64,000 nucleotides of DNA, taken from the NCBI GenBank assembly GCA_036172665.1, contig CM069871.1:1302001-1366000 (forward strand). Direction: 5' to 3'. The translations under genes were made by a program, and so were the position numbers. Positions within the stretch are counted from its first letter, which is position 1; the number at the start of each line of letters is the position of its first letter. Below are positions 46,301-56,523 of this stretch, one piece after another. The DNA is from Prosopocoilus inquinatus (lineage: Eukaryota > Arthropoda > Insecta > Coleoptera > Lucanidae). The notes beneath the pieces are model-generated. The model searched no databases. It was not told where the DNA came from and saw only the letters and a list, made by a program, of their open reading frames with translations.

Positions 46301-49250
46301 TTTGATTTAATTCATTCATTTATTCATCGACCTTCTTTTGTTTTTTTTTTGCTCAAGTTAATCTTCTCGCTTCATTGTTTCATTGTATGTATACATATAT
46401 TTATTTTATTTCTATCAAATCTTTTATTTTTTCTTGTATTCGTAATTCTCTTTTGTTTTTTTTTATTAGTCATTTGGTTTTCAATTTTTTCTTCCCGAAA
46501 GGAATCATCGGTCTTGTTTCGTTTTTTGTTTTGCTTATATTTTATTACCATCGATTTACTTTTGTTCGACTAAATCATTTTCACATTTTTTTAATTTATT
46601 TCTATCGAATCGCTACTCTTTTTTGTATTAATGATTTATTTCGTTTTTTGTTAGTCCGCAGGTTTTCATAAACTTTCCAGGAAAAGCCAGAGCCGTTGGT
46701 CTTTCTTTGTTATTTATTATTTATTTTACTAGCGTTGACTTTTTTGTTTTTTTCTCTCAACTTTTTTTTTTATTCTATGGAACGGTTACTTTTTTTGTAT
46801 TTGTATTCTTTTGTTTTTTATTTTGTATTCTCTTTTGTTTTTTTTGTTTGTTAGTCTTTTGCTTTTCAATTTTTTCCACCCAAATAAAATCGTTAGTCTT
46901 TTTTTGTTTTTCATTCATTATATCATGGTTGATTTCATTTTTTCTTTTTTTCTTTTGTCAACTTGAATTATTGTTTTTTTTTAAATTGTGTAATTTTGTT
47001 TTGTTTTCTTTTATTTCCAAACAATTTCGGTTTTAATTTATTTAATCATTTATTCATCGACGTTCATTTGTTTTTTGTTTTTTTTTTGTCAACTTCTCCT
47101 TTCAATTTTTAATGTATGTATTTTTGAGTTCATTCTTTTTTGTATTTGCAATTCTTCTGTTTTTGTTTTTCTGTTAGTATTTTAGTAGTTCTCGCAGCCG
47201 CGCCTCAGCCCCCCCCCCCCTTCTCATTATTTTTCATTTATTATTTATTTTACTAACGTCATTTTTTTGTTTTTTTTCTCAACTTTTTTTTTGTTTTGTT
47301 TTTTGTCAACTTCTCCCTTCAATTTTTAATGTATATATTTTTTATTTCATTCTTTCTTGTATTTGCAATTCTTTTGCTTTTGTTTTTCTGTTAGTCTTTT
47401 AGTAGTTCTCGCAGCCGAGCCTCATCCCCCCCCCTTCTCATTATTTTTCATTTATTATTTATTTTACTAGCGTCATTTTTTTGTTTTTTTTTTCTCAACT
47501 TTTTTTTTGTTTTGTTTTTTTTTGTCAACTTCTCCCTTCAATTTTAAATGTATGTATTTTTTTTGTTTATACGGAACGATTACTTTTTCGTATTCGCATT
47601 CTTTTGTTTTTTATTTTGTATTCTCTTTTGTTTTTGTTTTTTTTTAGTATTTTGCTTTTCAATTTTTTCCACCCAAATAAAGTCGTTAGTCTTTTTTTTT
47701 GTTCTTCATCCATTATATCTTGATTTCATTTTTTCTTTTTTCTTTTGTCAACTTGAATTATTGTTTTTTTAATTTTGTAATTTACTTTTGTCTTTTTTTT
47801 TTTAATTTTAATAACTTTCCAGAGAAGAGCAGAACTGGTCGCTTCCGGTTGTAATTTATTTAGTCATTTATTCATCGACGTTCTTTTGTTATTTTGTTTT
47901 CTTTTTTTTTGTTAACTTCTCCCTTCAATTTTTAATGTATGTATTTTTATTTCATTCTTTTTTGTATTTGCAATTCTTTTGTTTTTGTTTTACTGTTAGA
48001 CTTTTAGTAGGTCTCGCAGCCGCGGCTCCCCCCCCCCCCTTCTCATTATTTTTCTTTTATTATTTATTTTACTAGCGTTATTTTTTTTTTCTTAACTTTT
48101 TTATTATTTCTATGGAACGGTTACTTTTTTGTATTTGTATTCTATTGTTGTTCATTTTGTATTCTCTTTTGTTTTTTTTTTGTTTGTTAGTCTTTTGCTT
48201 TTCAATTTTTTCCACCCAAATAAAATCGTTAGTCTCTTTTTGTTCTTCATTTATTATATCATGGTTAATTTTCTTTAATTTTTTTTTTGTCAGCTTGAAT
48301 TATTGTTTCTTTTTTATTTTGTAATTTTCTTTTTTTTTCTATTTTCCTACACTTTCCAGAGAAGAGCAGAATTGGTCGCTTCCGGTTTTAATTTATGTAT
48401 TCATTTATTCATCGACGTTCTTTTGTTTTTTGTTCTTTTTTTGTTAACTTCTCCTTTCAATTTTGAATGTATGTATTTTTATTTCATTCTTTTTTGTATT
48501 TGCAATTTTCTTGTTTTTGTTTTTCTTTAGTTTTTTTAGTAATTCTCGCGGCCGCGCCACCCCCCTCCCCCTTCACAGTTTTTTTGAAACATTTTATCAA
48601 CTTCTCATTTCATCCTTTTCGCATTTTTTTAATTGCTATCAGATCGTTATTTTTTTGTATTTGCTATTTATTTCTGTTTCGTTAGTCTTTTTGTTTTTAA
48701 AAACTTTCCAGAAAATGGAAGAAAGCTTAGTCTTCTTTTGTCAGTTATTAATTTTACCAGCGTCAGCTTTTTTGTTTTTTTTTTTGCTCAACTTAATCTT
48801 CTCGCCTTTTTTTATTTCTATGTAACCATTACTTTTTTGGTATTTGAAGTTCTCTTTTTTTTTGTTAGTTTTTGTTAGTCTTTTCATGATTCTTGCCCCC
48901 GCCGCCCACTGTTTTTGTTTTTTCTTTTGCTCAACTTAATCTTCTCGCCTTTTTTTATTTCTATGTAACCATTACTTTTTTGGTATTTGAAATTCTCTTT
49001 TTTTTGTTAATTTTTGTTAGTCTTTTCATGATTCTCGCCCCCCCCCCCCTCCCATTGTTTTTGATTCATTTTATTATCGTCGATTTTTTACCCAACCGAA
49101 TCGTCTCAATTAATTCCTTTCACATTTTTAATTTCTCTCGAGTCGTTATCTTTTTGTATTTGTAATTTATTTTTGTTTTTGTTTTTCTTTTTATAGTATT
49201 AGTGTTTTCAAACACTTCGGTCTTCTCACGACATTCATTCACTCATTTCA
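46300..49250. repeat. Very T-rich composite tandem array
   Basis: Several-hundred-bp units, repeated in full or part, share TTTATTCATCGACGTTCTTT, CAACTTCTCCCTTCAATTTT, AATGTATGTATTTTTATTTC, CTCGCAGCCGCGCC followed by C-runs of 8-11, TTCTATGGAACGGTTAC, TTCCACCCAAATAAAATCGT and TTTCCAGAGAAGAGCAGAA. Related fragments lie at 52.03-52.35 and 54.05-54.39 kb. Open frames here are Phe-rich by composition and not genes. Confidence 0.85.
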
Positions 49251-50980
49251 AAACCGTATTTTCATGAGCCGGAGGAGAAAATTAATTAATTAAATCAATT
49301 AATAGTTTTATTTTATTTTATTCTTTTTTATGTACGAGTCACTTCTTATTTTGCTGTGTTTGACAAGTCAAAAGCCATGTACATCTATTTGCAACGTTGT
49401 ATGGCAATATGACCCAAATATATTTAAAAAAAAAATCCTTGGTCTTTCGTTTTTGCGTTCATTTTATTATCGTCGATTTACTTCAAAACTATGCCGTTTT
49501 TGACGTGAGTTCATATGAACTTTTTTGACGGAAATCGCTCGCAGAATAAGCCCTTGAAATTTCTCGCACATATTTACAATCACCCTGTATATAACTGAAG
49601 CACTGTGTATCGGACAAGATGGTGTTTCGGCTATATTTTCCTGTCACAGAAACAGTGCAACGAAAATTTCGATTTTTCTAAGTATCCGCAACAAATTAAT
49701 TATAAACCCTGTACACAGATAAAAGATGAAAATGAAAAACACTTTAATTGGAGCTAAAAAAAATATTATTTATTATTATTATCGCAGAACCGTTAAGGGT
49801 TAGTAAGGGTTTATTTATTTTATTTTTATTTTACTTAAAGAGAAAAAGAAAAGTTATAATACTATTTTTCAGCTCGAATTGAAGCGTTTTTCTTTTTCAT
49901 ATTCTATCTAAAGCTTTTCGTGTGTTTGCAAACACAAGGTGGAGAGGTTTTCTATTCTTTTTTTTTATTTGTGACGACCATGACCCATTAAGGGCGCGCG
50001 TTCAAGGAAGTCCGTACATCCCAGATGCAGGATGTAACGAACATATAATCAATGTAATGAAGAAAGTGAAAGACGAGAGATTCAAATAACACGCTTGCGC
50101 TTCGCTTCATCCTTGCTGAAAACCAGTGGCAAGGTGAAACCGGCGAGTTAAGAGAAAACGTTCAATTTTTTTTTTCTTTTTTAGCTCCGTCGTAATTGTG
50201 AGATGCACGTAGAAAGTTAGAATGCAGAAAATTAACCGGCGACTATTAGCTTCGCCCTAAATACAAAATGATCATTAAAGAAAATTACCATTTTCCGTTT
50301 GTGTTTAGATATTTTCTTGTTGGAGAATGTAGCGGATGGCGGTGGTTGAAAACCTAAATATTTTTCTCTTGTTTTCGCGCGTGGTATTTATTAAACCGTT
50401 GTTTATTTTGTCAACAAAAGAGAAAACTGGCGACTTAAAAAAAGAACGAACGGACGGATTGGAAATCCACCGCCGCCGTACGCAGAGATACCTTGGGCTG
50501 CTTGGGATGTAGGTTTGTAGATCAGCAAACAGCGCTCGTTTTTAAAGAAATTGTTTACCGGTTTTTATTCTGTCACTCTCTTATAACTATAAAAGTAATA
50601 CAAAGTAGAAACAAAACGCTCAAAGTAGTCCTCGGCGCTGCAAGGAGTTCTTAAATTGCAATATAATTTTTAACCCAAACTTAGAGCTTTTAAAAGAACA
50701 AAAAAAAAATATTAAGCTTACTAGAAACTTTGCACGCTCAAAATAAGAAGATAATCAAAAAGGAAAACGACAATAATAAAAAATACAAATAAAAGAATCT
50801 GATTGACGTTTAAGCCCTTAAATACAAAGTCATCAAGAATGATTGTTTGCTGTTTTGTTTTTAAACGATGCAATTTAACTGACGACTTGACACGCGCGTT
50901 TTAAGCTATAGTTTGCTACTAGAGACTCACCCTGCGTTAAATCAGGTAAGTCGTTCGAATTGCGCTGGAATTTCTCGGGC
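49251..50980. other. Intergenic DNA, partly unique
   Basis: No gene supported. CACCCTGTATATAACTG at 49582 is a repeat edge. 49970-50540 is less AT-biased (GGGCGCGCGTTCAAGG, CACCGCCGCCGTACGC) and unique within the window; it could be regulatory, but no exon can be defended. Confidence 0.4.
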
Positions 50981-50990
50981 TGCTTTTTTG

Positions 50991-51035
50991 GTGATGAGGT
51001 TCCAATTAAGGTCGAAATAGCTGTACAGAGCGGAT
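50991..51035 (+). pseudogene. Decayed hammerhead core D
   Basis: GTGATGAGGTTCCAATTAAG, then GTCGAAATAGCTGTACAGAG keeps the order UGAUGA - stem II region - GAAA - AGCUGUA - CAGAG of copies A-C, but the first core base is G instead of C, stem II no longer pairs well and GAAAC is GAAAU. Likely inactive. Confidence 0.55.
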
Positions 51036-51074
51036 CCTTGAGAGCCCCACTGAAATGTGAGCTGACCCTGCTAC

Positions 51075-51539
51075 CAGTGGTCGCCAGATTAGGCGATTTA
51101 ACCTAAATTGGGCGATTTTAAAGTATAATTTTTGTAAAAATCGCACACCGCAATTTGGGCCATATTTAAAAAAATAAAAATAGGGTTCTCTAAATGCGAC
51201 TCACCGCTTTAAAAAAAGAACCCTTATGTGTCTTATTTGTTTCATCCAGAAATAGGGCACGTAATAATAAAAGGCCGGTAATAACTACAAACTTCAAGTA
51301 TTTTTTATATTGTGTGGTTGGTTACTCTGGCGGAGAAAGGATGGTCGGCGAGGGGTTGTTTTTCGCCAAAATCTAGGAAAATCCGAGCAAAATTCTTCAA
51401 ATAATAAAATATTATTTAAATAAGAGAGATAAGATAAAAAATAAAAAAAAAATTTGGTGATGACTCTATTAGCGCATAACTTACTCATTACTCATTACCC
51501 TTTACAGTTACTTTGCTTTTTGAAAATCTGGCAACACTG
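51075..51539. mobile_element. hAT-like insertion with 8-bp duplication and an empty-site paralogue
   Basis: Ends CAGTGGTCGCCAGATT and AATCTGGCAACACTG are inverted repeats. The 8-bp flanks CCTGCTAC (51067-51074) and CCCGCTAC (51540-51547) differ by one base. The duplicated locus near 53560 has the site once, as ACCCCGCTACAAG, without the element. 465 bp with no transposase; contains a TTTAACCTAAATTGGGCGAT segment near the left end. Confidence 0.85.
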
Positions 51540-51582
51540 CCCGCTACAAATTTTAAATATAAATCGAATAGCCTAAGCTGCT

Positions 51583-52345
51583 ACCGAGTGATGGGCACAA
51601 TCGAATTATTTCTTTCAATAATCGAAATCTACCGATTCGATGATTCAAATAATCGGATGATGATTCGAATTATTTTTAATTCGTTATGTAAACATTCCCA
51701 CGATTACGTAAAATTATGATCATTTCAGTTATTTTCATTCAGGGCCGGTTTCATAATCGAAGTGAACGAGACTTTAAAATAAAAGTCACAGTCAGATGTC
51801 ACAACTAATGTAAGAAACATATTAGTTTACACATCAGAATGTGACTTTTATTTCAAAGTCTCGCTTGGTTCGATTATGACTTTAAGTATCAAATGTTTAT
51901 TTACATTTCAAATTCTTTTTATATTTTGCTAACGATAAACCATAACCGTCTCACTAAATACGAGACTATCAAACTTTATTTTATTTTATTTTTATTTATA
52001 GTCAAAACTCGTTCCTAATTCCTAACGGAATTATCTTGCTAGCGTAATTTTTTGTTTTTTTTTCAACTTTTTTATTATTTCTATGGAACGGTTACTTTTT
52101 TGTATTTGTATTCTTTTGTTTTTTATTTTGCGTTCTCTTTTGTTTTTTTTTTGTTTGTTAGTCTTTTGCTTTTAAATTTTTTCCACCCAAATAAAATCGT
52201 TAGTCTTTTTTTGTTTTTCATTCATTATATCATGGTTGATTTCATTTTTTATTTTTTTCTTTTGACAACTTGAATTATTGTTTTTTTTTTTAATTTTGTA
52301 ATTTTCTTTTGTTTTTTTTTTTATATTTTCAAGTACTTTCAGGAG
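51583..52345. repeat. Segmental duplication, copy 1
   Basis: From GAGTGATGGGCACAATCG to the T-rich unit ending TTTTCTTTTGTTTTTTTTTT, this matches 53580-54360 over about 760 bp with few substitutions. Shared landmarks: GATGATTCAAATAATCGGAT, a MITE, AACGATAAACCATAACCGTC, CTAACGGAATT and TTCTATGGAACGGTTAC. A third partial copy (AACGATAAACCATAACCGTC...CTAGCGGAATT) is at 54391-54487. Homology also extends left to the decayed hammerhead D/E. Confidence 0.9.
51741..51890. mobile_element. MITE, CATAATCGAA ends, inside duplication copy 1
   Basis: GGTTTCATAATCGAAGTGAA, CGAGACTTTAAAATAAAAGT, CAC at the left; GTGACTTTTATTTCAAAGTC, TCGCTTGGTTCGATTATGAC at the right. Arms of about 55 bp. Same family as 7549-7692. 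Confidence 0.9.
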
Positions 52346-52984
52346 AAACAACAAAAACATCAAAAAAAAGAAACCTATAAGTACAGATCGGAATCGCTTA
52401 TTTTGACATCGAGTTATTCATCATGCTATTGTACGATGCACTAAGAAAAAAGGAACTCGTTACTCGCATAAAGCAATTTCAAACTAACTCCTTGAATTAT
52501 CCCGGAAAGGATACAAATTATTTTGTCTTTATTTCACAAACAAATCACACGTTACTTTGACGACGCCAAAATATGTAATAAAAAATTATTGATTCGATTT
52601 AAGACACGAATATTTATTTATAAGAGTCATCGATTAAAATTTGTAGAAAAAAATTATGTTTGATTGATTTGGCCTAACCTAATAATTTTATTGCAAATTG
52701 TTTGTTATTCAAGAAAATATAAACAACGAATACCACCGTTGTACACGACCGCCAAGAAGCATTCAGGATTAGTCTTTAATATACAGGATGTTTCGTAATT
52801 ATATCGACAAACTGTGAAGGGTCATAGAAGACAACAAAGTAAGTATTTTTACCAATAAACTTAATCAATCATTTCAATCAATCAACGTTTGAACGTAAAA
52901 TTTTTAATGCATTTTAGTAGGTAATTTCGTTATTTACAACTTGTCTATTCACTTCATTGACGCTGATAATAATATTCAGAAATG
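52346..52984. other. AT-rich spacer
   Basis: No gene. TATACAGGATGTTTCGTAAT at 52781 is a variant of the ACAGGGTG repeat-edge motif. Confidence 0.4.
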
Positions 52985-53478
52985 TAAATTTTCAAAAAGC
53001 CCTCGAGGGCTATTTTAGTCCCAAAATTAATTTGCAGGACTGTTAGGATTATTAAAATTATTTAATTAATTAATTTTCGTTCAATTAATATTCGTTTTAT
53101 TTATTTATCGCATTTTTTTAAATTTAAAAATTGTTAAAAATATATTCTCTTATTTATTTTTTACGAGAGTTTATTATTTGCAGTTTTTTTTGTATCATAT
53201 ATGTATTTATATATTTTCGTTGGATTTGTATTTTATTTATAGTGAATAGACAAAACAGCGACATCCTACGATCGCTTTTTGACCTGACATTGCAACAATT
53301 TTTTTTTATTTATAGTATTCAAAATATTTTAAAATAAACTAGGCATTGACTAGACGATATTTGCAATAACATTTTTATTTTATTTTATTTATTACTTACT
53401 TCTTAGCCCTAAACCACTCAAATCTAGCCCTATTTTGGTTTCCGTCTAGCTCTTTTCTAAATGTAGAGTTGGCATCAT
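52985..53478. mobile_element. Decayed relative of the 39.9-kb hAT-like element
   Basis: GGGCTATTTTAGTCCCAAAA, TTAATTAATTTTCGTTCAAT, TCTAGCCCTATTTTGG and AGAGTTGGCATCATTG correspond in order to 39940-39980 and 40750-40794. The left terminus is missing or unrecognisable. A hammerhead-family head is inserted in it. Confidence 0.75.
53231..53316 (+). mobile_element. Hammerhead-family insertion without ribozyme, 13-bp duplication
   Basis: GAATAGACAAAACAGCGACA, TCCTACGATCG, CTTTTTGACCTGACATTGCA, ACAATTTTT, flanked by exact TTTTATTTATAGT on both sides (53231-53243 and 53304-53316). The hairpin with the ribozyme is absent. It sits inside the decayed hAT-like element, so it is younger. Confidence 0.85.
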
Positions 53479-53495
53479 TGGTTCGAACTTTTTTC

Positions 53496-53560
53496 GTGAT
53501 GAGGTTCCAATTAAGGCCGAAATAGCTGTACAGCGGATCCACTGCAATCTGAACTTACCC
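53496..53560 (+). pseudogene. Decayed hammerhead core E
   Basis: GTGATGAGGTTCCAATTAAG, GCCGAAATAGCTGTACAGCG, GATCCACTGCAATCTGAA: same changes as core D (paralogous by duplication), but it keeps the CACTGCAATC downstream arm of copies A-C, which confirms descent from the same element. Confidence 0.55.
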
Positions 53561-53579
53561 CGCTACAAGTTTCAGTTTG

Positions 53580-54360
53580 AGTGATGGGCATAATCGAATT
53601 TATTATTATTATTATTATTATTATTTCAATAATCGAATTCAGATTCCGATTCGATGATTCAAATAATCGGATGATGATTCGAATTATTTTTAATTCGTTA
53701 TGTAAACATTTCCACGATTATGTAAAAATATGATCATTTCAGTTATTTTCATTCAGGGTTGGTTTCATAATCGAAGTGAACGAGACTTTAAAATAAAAGT
53801 CACAGTCAGATGTCACAACTAATATAAGAAACATATTAGTTTACACATCAGAATGTGACTTTTATTTCAAAGTCTCGCTTGGTTCGATTATGACTTTAAG
53901 TATCAAAGGTTTATTTACATTTCAAATTCTTTTTATATTTTGCTAACGATAAACCATAACCGTCTCACTAAATACAAGACTATCAAAATTTATTTTATTT
54001 TATTTTTATTTGTAGTCAAAACTCGTTCCTAATTCCTAACGGAATTTTTCATTTATTATTTATCTTGCTAGCGTCATTTTTTTGTTTTTTTTTTCTCAAC
54101 TTTTTTATTATTTCTATGGAACGGTTACTTTTTTGTATTTGTATTCTTTTGTTTTTTATTTTGCGTTCTCTTTTATTTTTTTTTGTTTCTTAGTCTTTTG
54201 CATTTAAATTTTTTCCACCCAAATAAAATCGTCAGTCTTTTTTTGTTTTTCATTCATTATATCATGGTTAATTTTCTTTTATTTTTTTTGTCAGCTTGAA
54301 TTATTGTTTTTTTTTTTAATTTTGTAATTTTCTTTTGTTTTTTTTTTTCTATTTTCCTAC
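53580..54360. repeat. Segmental duplication, copy 2
   Basis: Matches 51583-52345 and differs mainly by an ATT microsatellite (53602-53625), one extra T-rich stretch and scattered substitutions. It carries its own copy of the MITE (53755-53900) and of the T-rich unit. Confidence 0.9.
53755..53900. mobile_element. MITE, CATAATCGAA ends, inside duplication copy 2
   Basis: Near-identical to 51741-51890, present at the same place in both duplication copies, so it inserted before the duplication. Confidence 0.9.
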
Positions 54361-54520
54361 ACTTTCCAGAGAAGAGCAGAATTGATCACTAACGATAAAC
54401 CATAACCGTCTCTATACAAGACTATCAAACTTTATTTTATTTTATTTTTATTTATAGTCAAAACTCGTTCCTAATTCCTAGCGGAATTCTCTACGTTATT
54501 ATTTCTTCAATCCATTAAAC

Positions 54521-54552
<32 letters not shown>

Positions 54553-54838
54553 AATAGTTTTTCAATTTTAAATTATTATCGAATTATGAAATTTTACAAG
54601 TTACTTTAATAATTATTATAATCAGATAACAGGTGAATTTTAATTCACATTATCCCATCACTAATATCAACCATACTTAAGTACGAAATACGATTTAGGG
54701 ATTTTAGTTTTAAGACATTTTCCGTTTTCAAAAAAAAAAAATGTCGTCACAAATTAAAAATATTTCCTCCTTGATCTGTGTTGTCAGATCTACCGCTAAA
54801 GTAGTATTTTTGCCACTTTTCCATTTCTGTTTTATCTA
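54361..54838. other. AT-rich spacer with partial third duplication copy
   Basis: 54391-54487 repeats the AACGATAAACCATAACCGTC to CTAGCGGAATT part of the duplication. An AAT microsatellite follows at 54527-54555. Nothing else seen. Confidence 0.55.
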
Positions 54839-55075
54839 CAGTAGAAAGCAAAAAAAAGTAGTCAAACTACAGTTTCCTGTAATTATTCTTTCTCAAAATG
54901 GCATAGATTAAAGAAGACGAATTCGCAGATTTTATCAAAGTTTTAAGCTTCTTAATTTTGAAAGCCTTTAAATTTCTTAAATGTTATCTGTGAAGTCGTC
55001 TTTAATCAACACCAATTTCAGAAAGAATGATTACAGGAAACTGTAGTTTGTCTATTTTTTTCTTGCTTCCGACTG
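54839..55075. mobile_element. Mariner-type MITE with TA duplication
   Basis: CAGTAGAAAGCAAAAAAAAG, TAGTCAAACTACAGTTTCCT, GTAATTATTCTTTC at the left is inverted at the right (GAAAGAATGATTACAGG, AAACTGTAGTTTG, CTTCCGACTG). TA lies on each side (54837-54838, 55076-55077). 237 bp, no coding capacity. Confidence 0.88.
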
Positions 55076-55532
55076 TACTTATTGCCGCCAAAAGCAAAAG
55101 ACAAGATAATTTTCCTTTCAAATTAACAATACTAAAACTTTTCCTTGGGGATGTAATTATGATCTAATAATAATAATAACTGACTTTTCATTAATTTTCG
55201 GCTTCCGGTTCTTAAAAGTAGAAATCCGAGACACGCGGTTCCAACCGGAAGCCAACAATTCAATCATGGACGACGGCCGCGGAAGCCTTCAAGTTAGAGC
55301 TTTCATTAATTCGCGATAATCAGTAACCAACAGATGGCGCTTTTAATAAGGAAAACAAAGAGCCGTCATCAGTGTTATTCAGCGTAATCTATTCTATTGG
55401 ATTAATCAATGGTTTTGTTAGTTTTATTGTTATGTGTGCGTTATTCTAAAAGTACGAAAACGTCACGGCACTCACAAACAAACGTTTTAAATTAATATTT
55501 TTTAACGGCTTTTTGTAGGTTAACCAAATGTC

Positions 55533-56057
55533 ATTCCAATGGACGCGTTTAGAGACTCTCAACGGCTGAGTTGCTTACTCAGCAGTCGTTTGTGACTGGC
55601 TATTACCTTAATGTGCCAAGCCAATGGACGCGTTCAGAAACGCTCAGCGGCTGAGTTGCTTACTCAGCAATCGTTTGTGATTGGCTCACATTAGGTGTTT
55701 TCTTTCGCTCACAAAATCGTGATCCAAATGTGTTTTGATTCAAAAACAGACCATCTTTTCTTTGAATCTCTCTATTTTTAAAACTTTTTCGAATTGAATT
55801 ATAGTTATTTACAAGTGAACTGTCAATCAAAAATTCAAGTCAGGTGTTTTGGTGCGACAACTACGAAATTCAAGTCCAAAATATTCGAAACACGATTCAA
55901 ACTTTTAAGCGAAAGAAAGCACCTATTAACGTAACGGCCAGTCATAAATGATTGCTGAGTATGTAACTCATCCACTCAGCGTCCACTGAACGCGCCCAAT
56001 CACGAACAAATGCTGAGTAAGCAACTCAGCCTCTGAGCGTCTCTAAACGCGCCCAAT
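55533..56057. mobile_element. Nested pair of long-inverted-repeat MITEs
   Basis: Outer ends CCAATGGACGCGTTTAGAGA...GAGTTGCTTACTCAGCAGTC and GCTGAGTAAGCAACTCAGCC...GTCTCTAAACGCGCCCAATG. Within it a second copy of the same end runs from 55621 (CCAATGGACGCGTTCAG) to about 56000 (CTGAACGCGCCCAATC), with arms near 90 bp that include TTAGGTGTTTTCTTTCGC / GCGAAAGAAAGCACCTATTA. One family member seems to have inserted into another. Confidence 0.85.
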
Positions 56058-56359
56058 GTTATCTTTATTATAGGACCCTTCACAAAACTTCCGCTAGATG
56101 TCGGCCAATCCGTGATTTTCTCGAATTATCCGTCTGTTATCCGCAACGTGAGTTTCATTTCGTAATTACAACCAACCAGCAAAATTCTTAGCGTTATTAT
56201 TAAAGCGCCCAGCTTTTTCTAGTGACAACAGTACCGCTTCCCATTAAACATGAATTTACTAATATTTTTCTGTAACAAAAACACAGAGCACTACAGGTTT
56301 CTAATCACACGTGCTGTCCTCTCTTAGCGTACTGCCAAAGTACTCGTTAAAGAAATCAA

Positions 56360-56523
56360 TGGTCGCGTTCAGCCGCAGCGTGTTACTGAGAGCGCCGGCG
56401 AATTCGGCGCGTTCAGCGGATGCGTTGCTTACTCAGCAATCGATTGTGATTGGCTGACGCGAAGATAATAGCCAATCAGAAACGACTGCTGAGTAAGCAA
56501 CGCATCCGCTGAACGCGCCCAAT
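56360..56523. mobile_element. Compact member of the same MITE family
   Basis: ATGGTCGCGTTCAG at the left and CTGAACGCGCCCAATGA at the right. The inner arms GCGTTCAGCGGATGCGTTGC, TTACTCAGCAATCGATTGTG, ATTGGCT and AGCCAATCAGAAACGACTGC, TGAGTAAGCAACGCATCCGC form a hairpin of more than 50 bp. Confidence 0.85.

Noticed and set aside
46349..49165. Many Phe/Leu-rich open frames that resemble membrane proteins
   Set aside because: The plus strand is extremely T-rich and repetitive; stop codons (all containing A) are depleted by composition.
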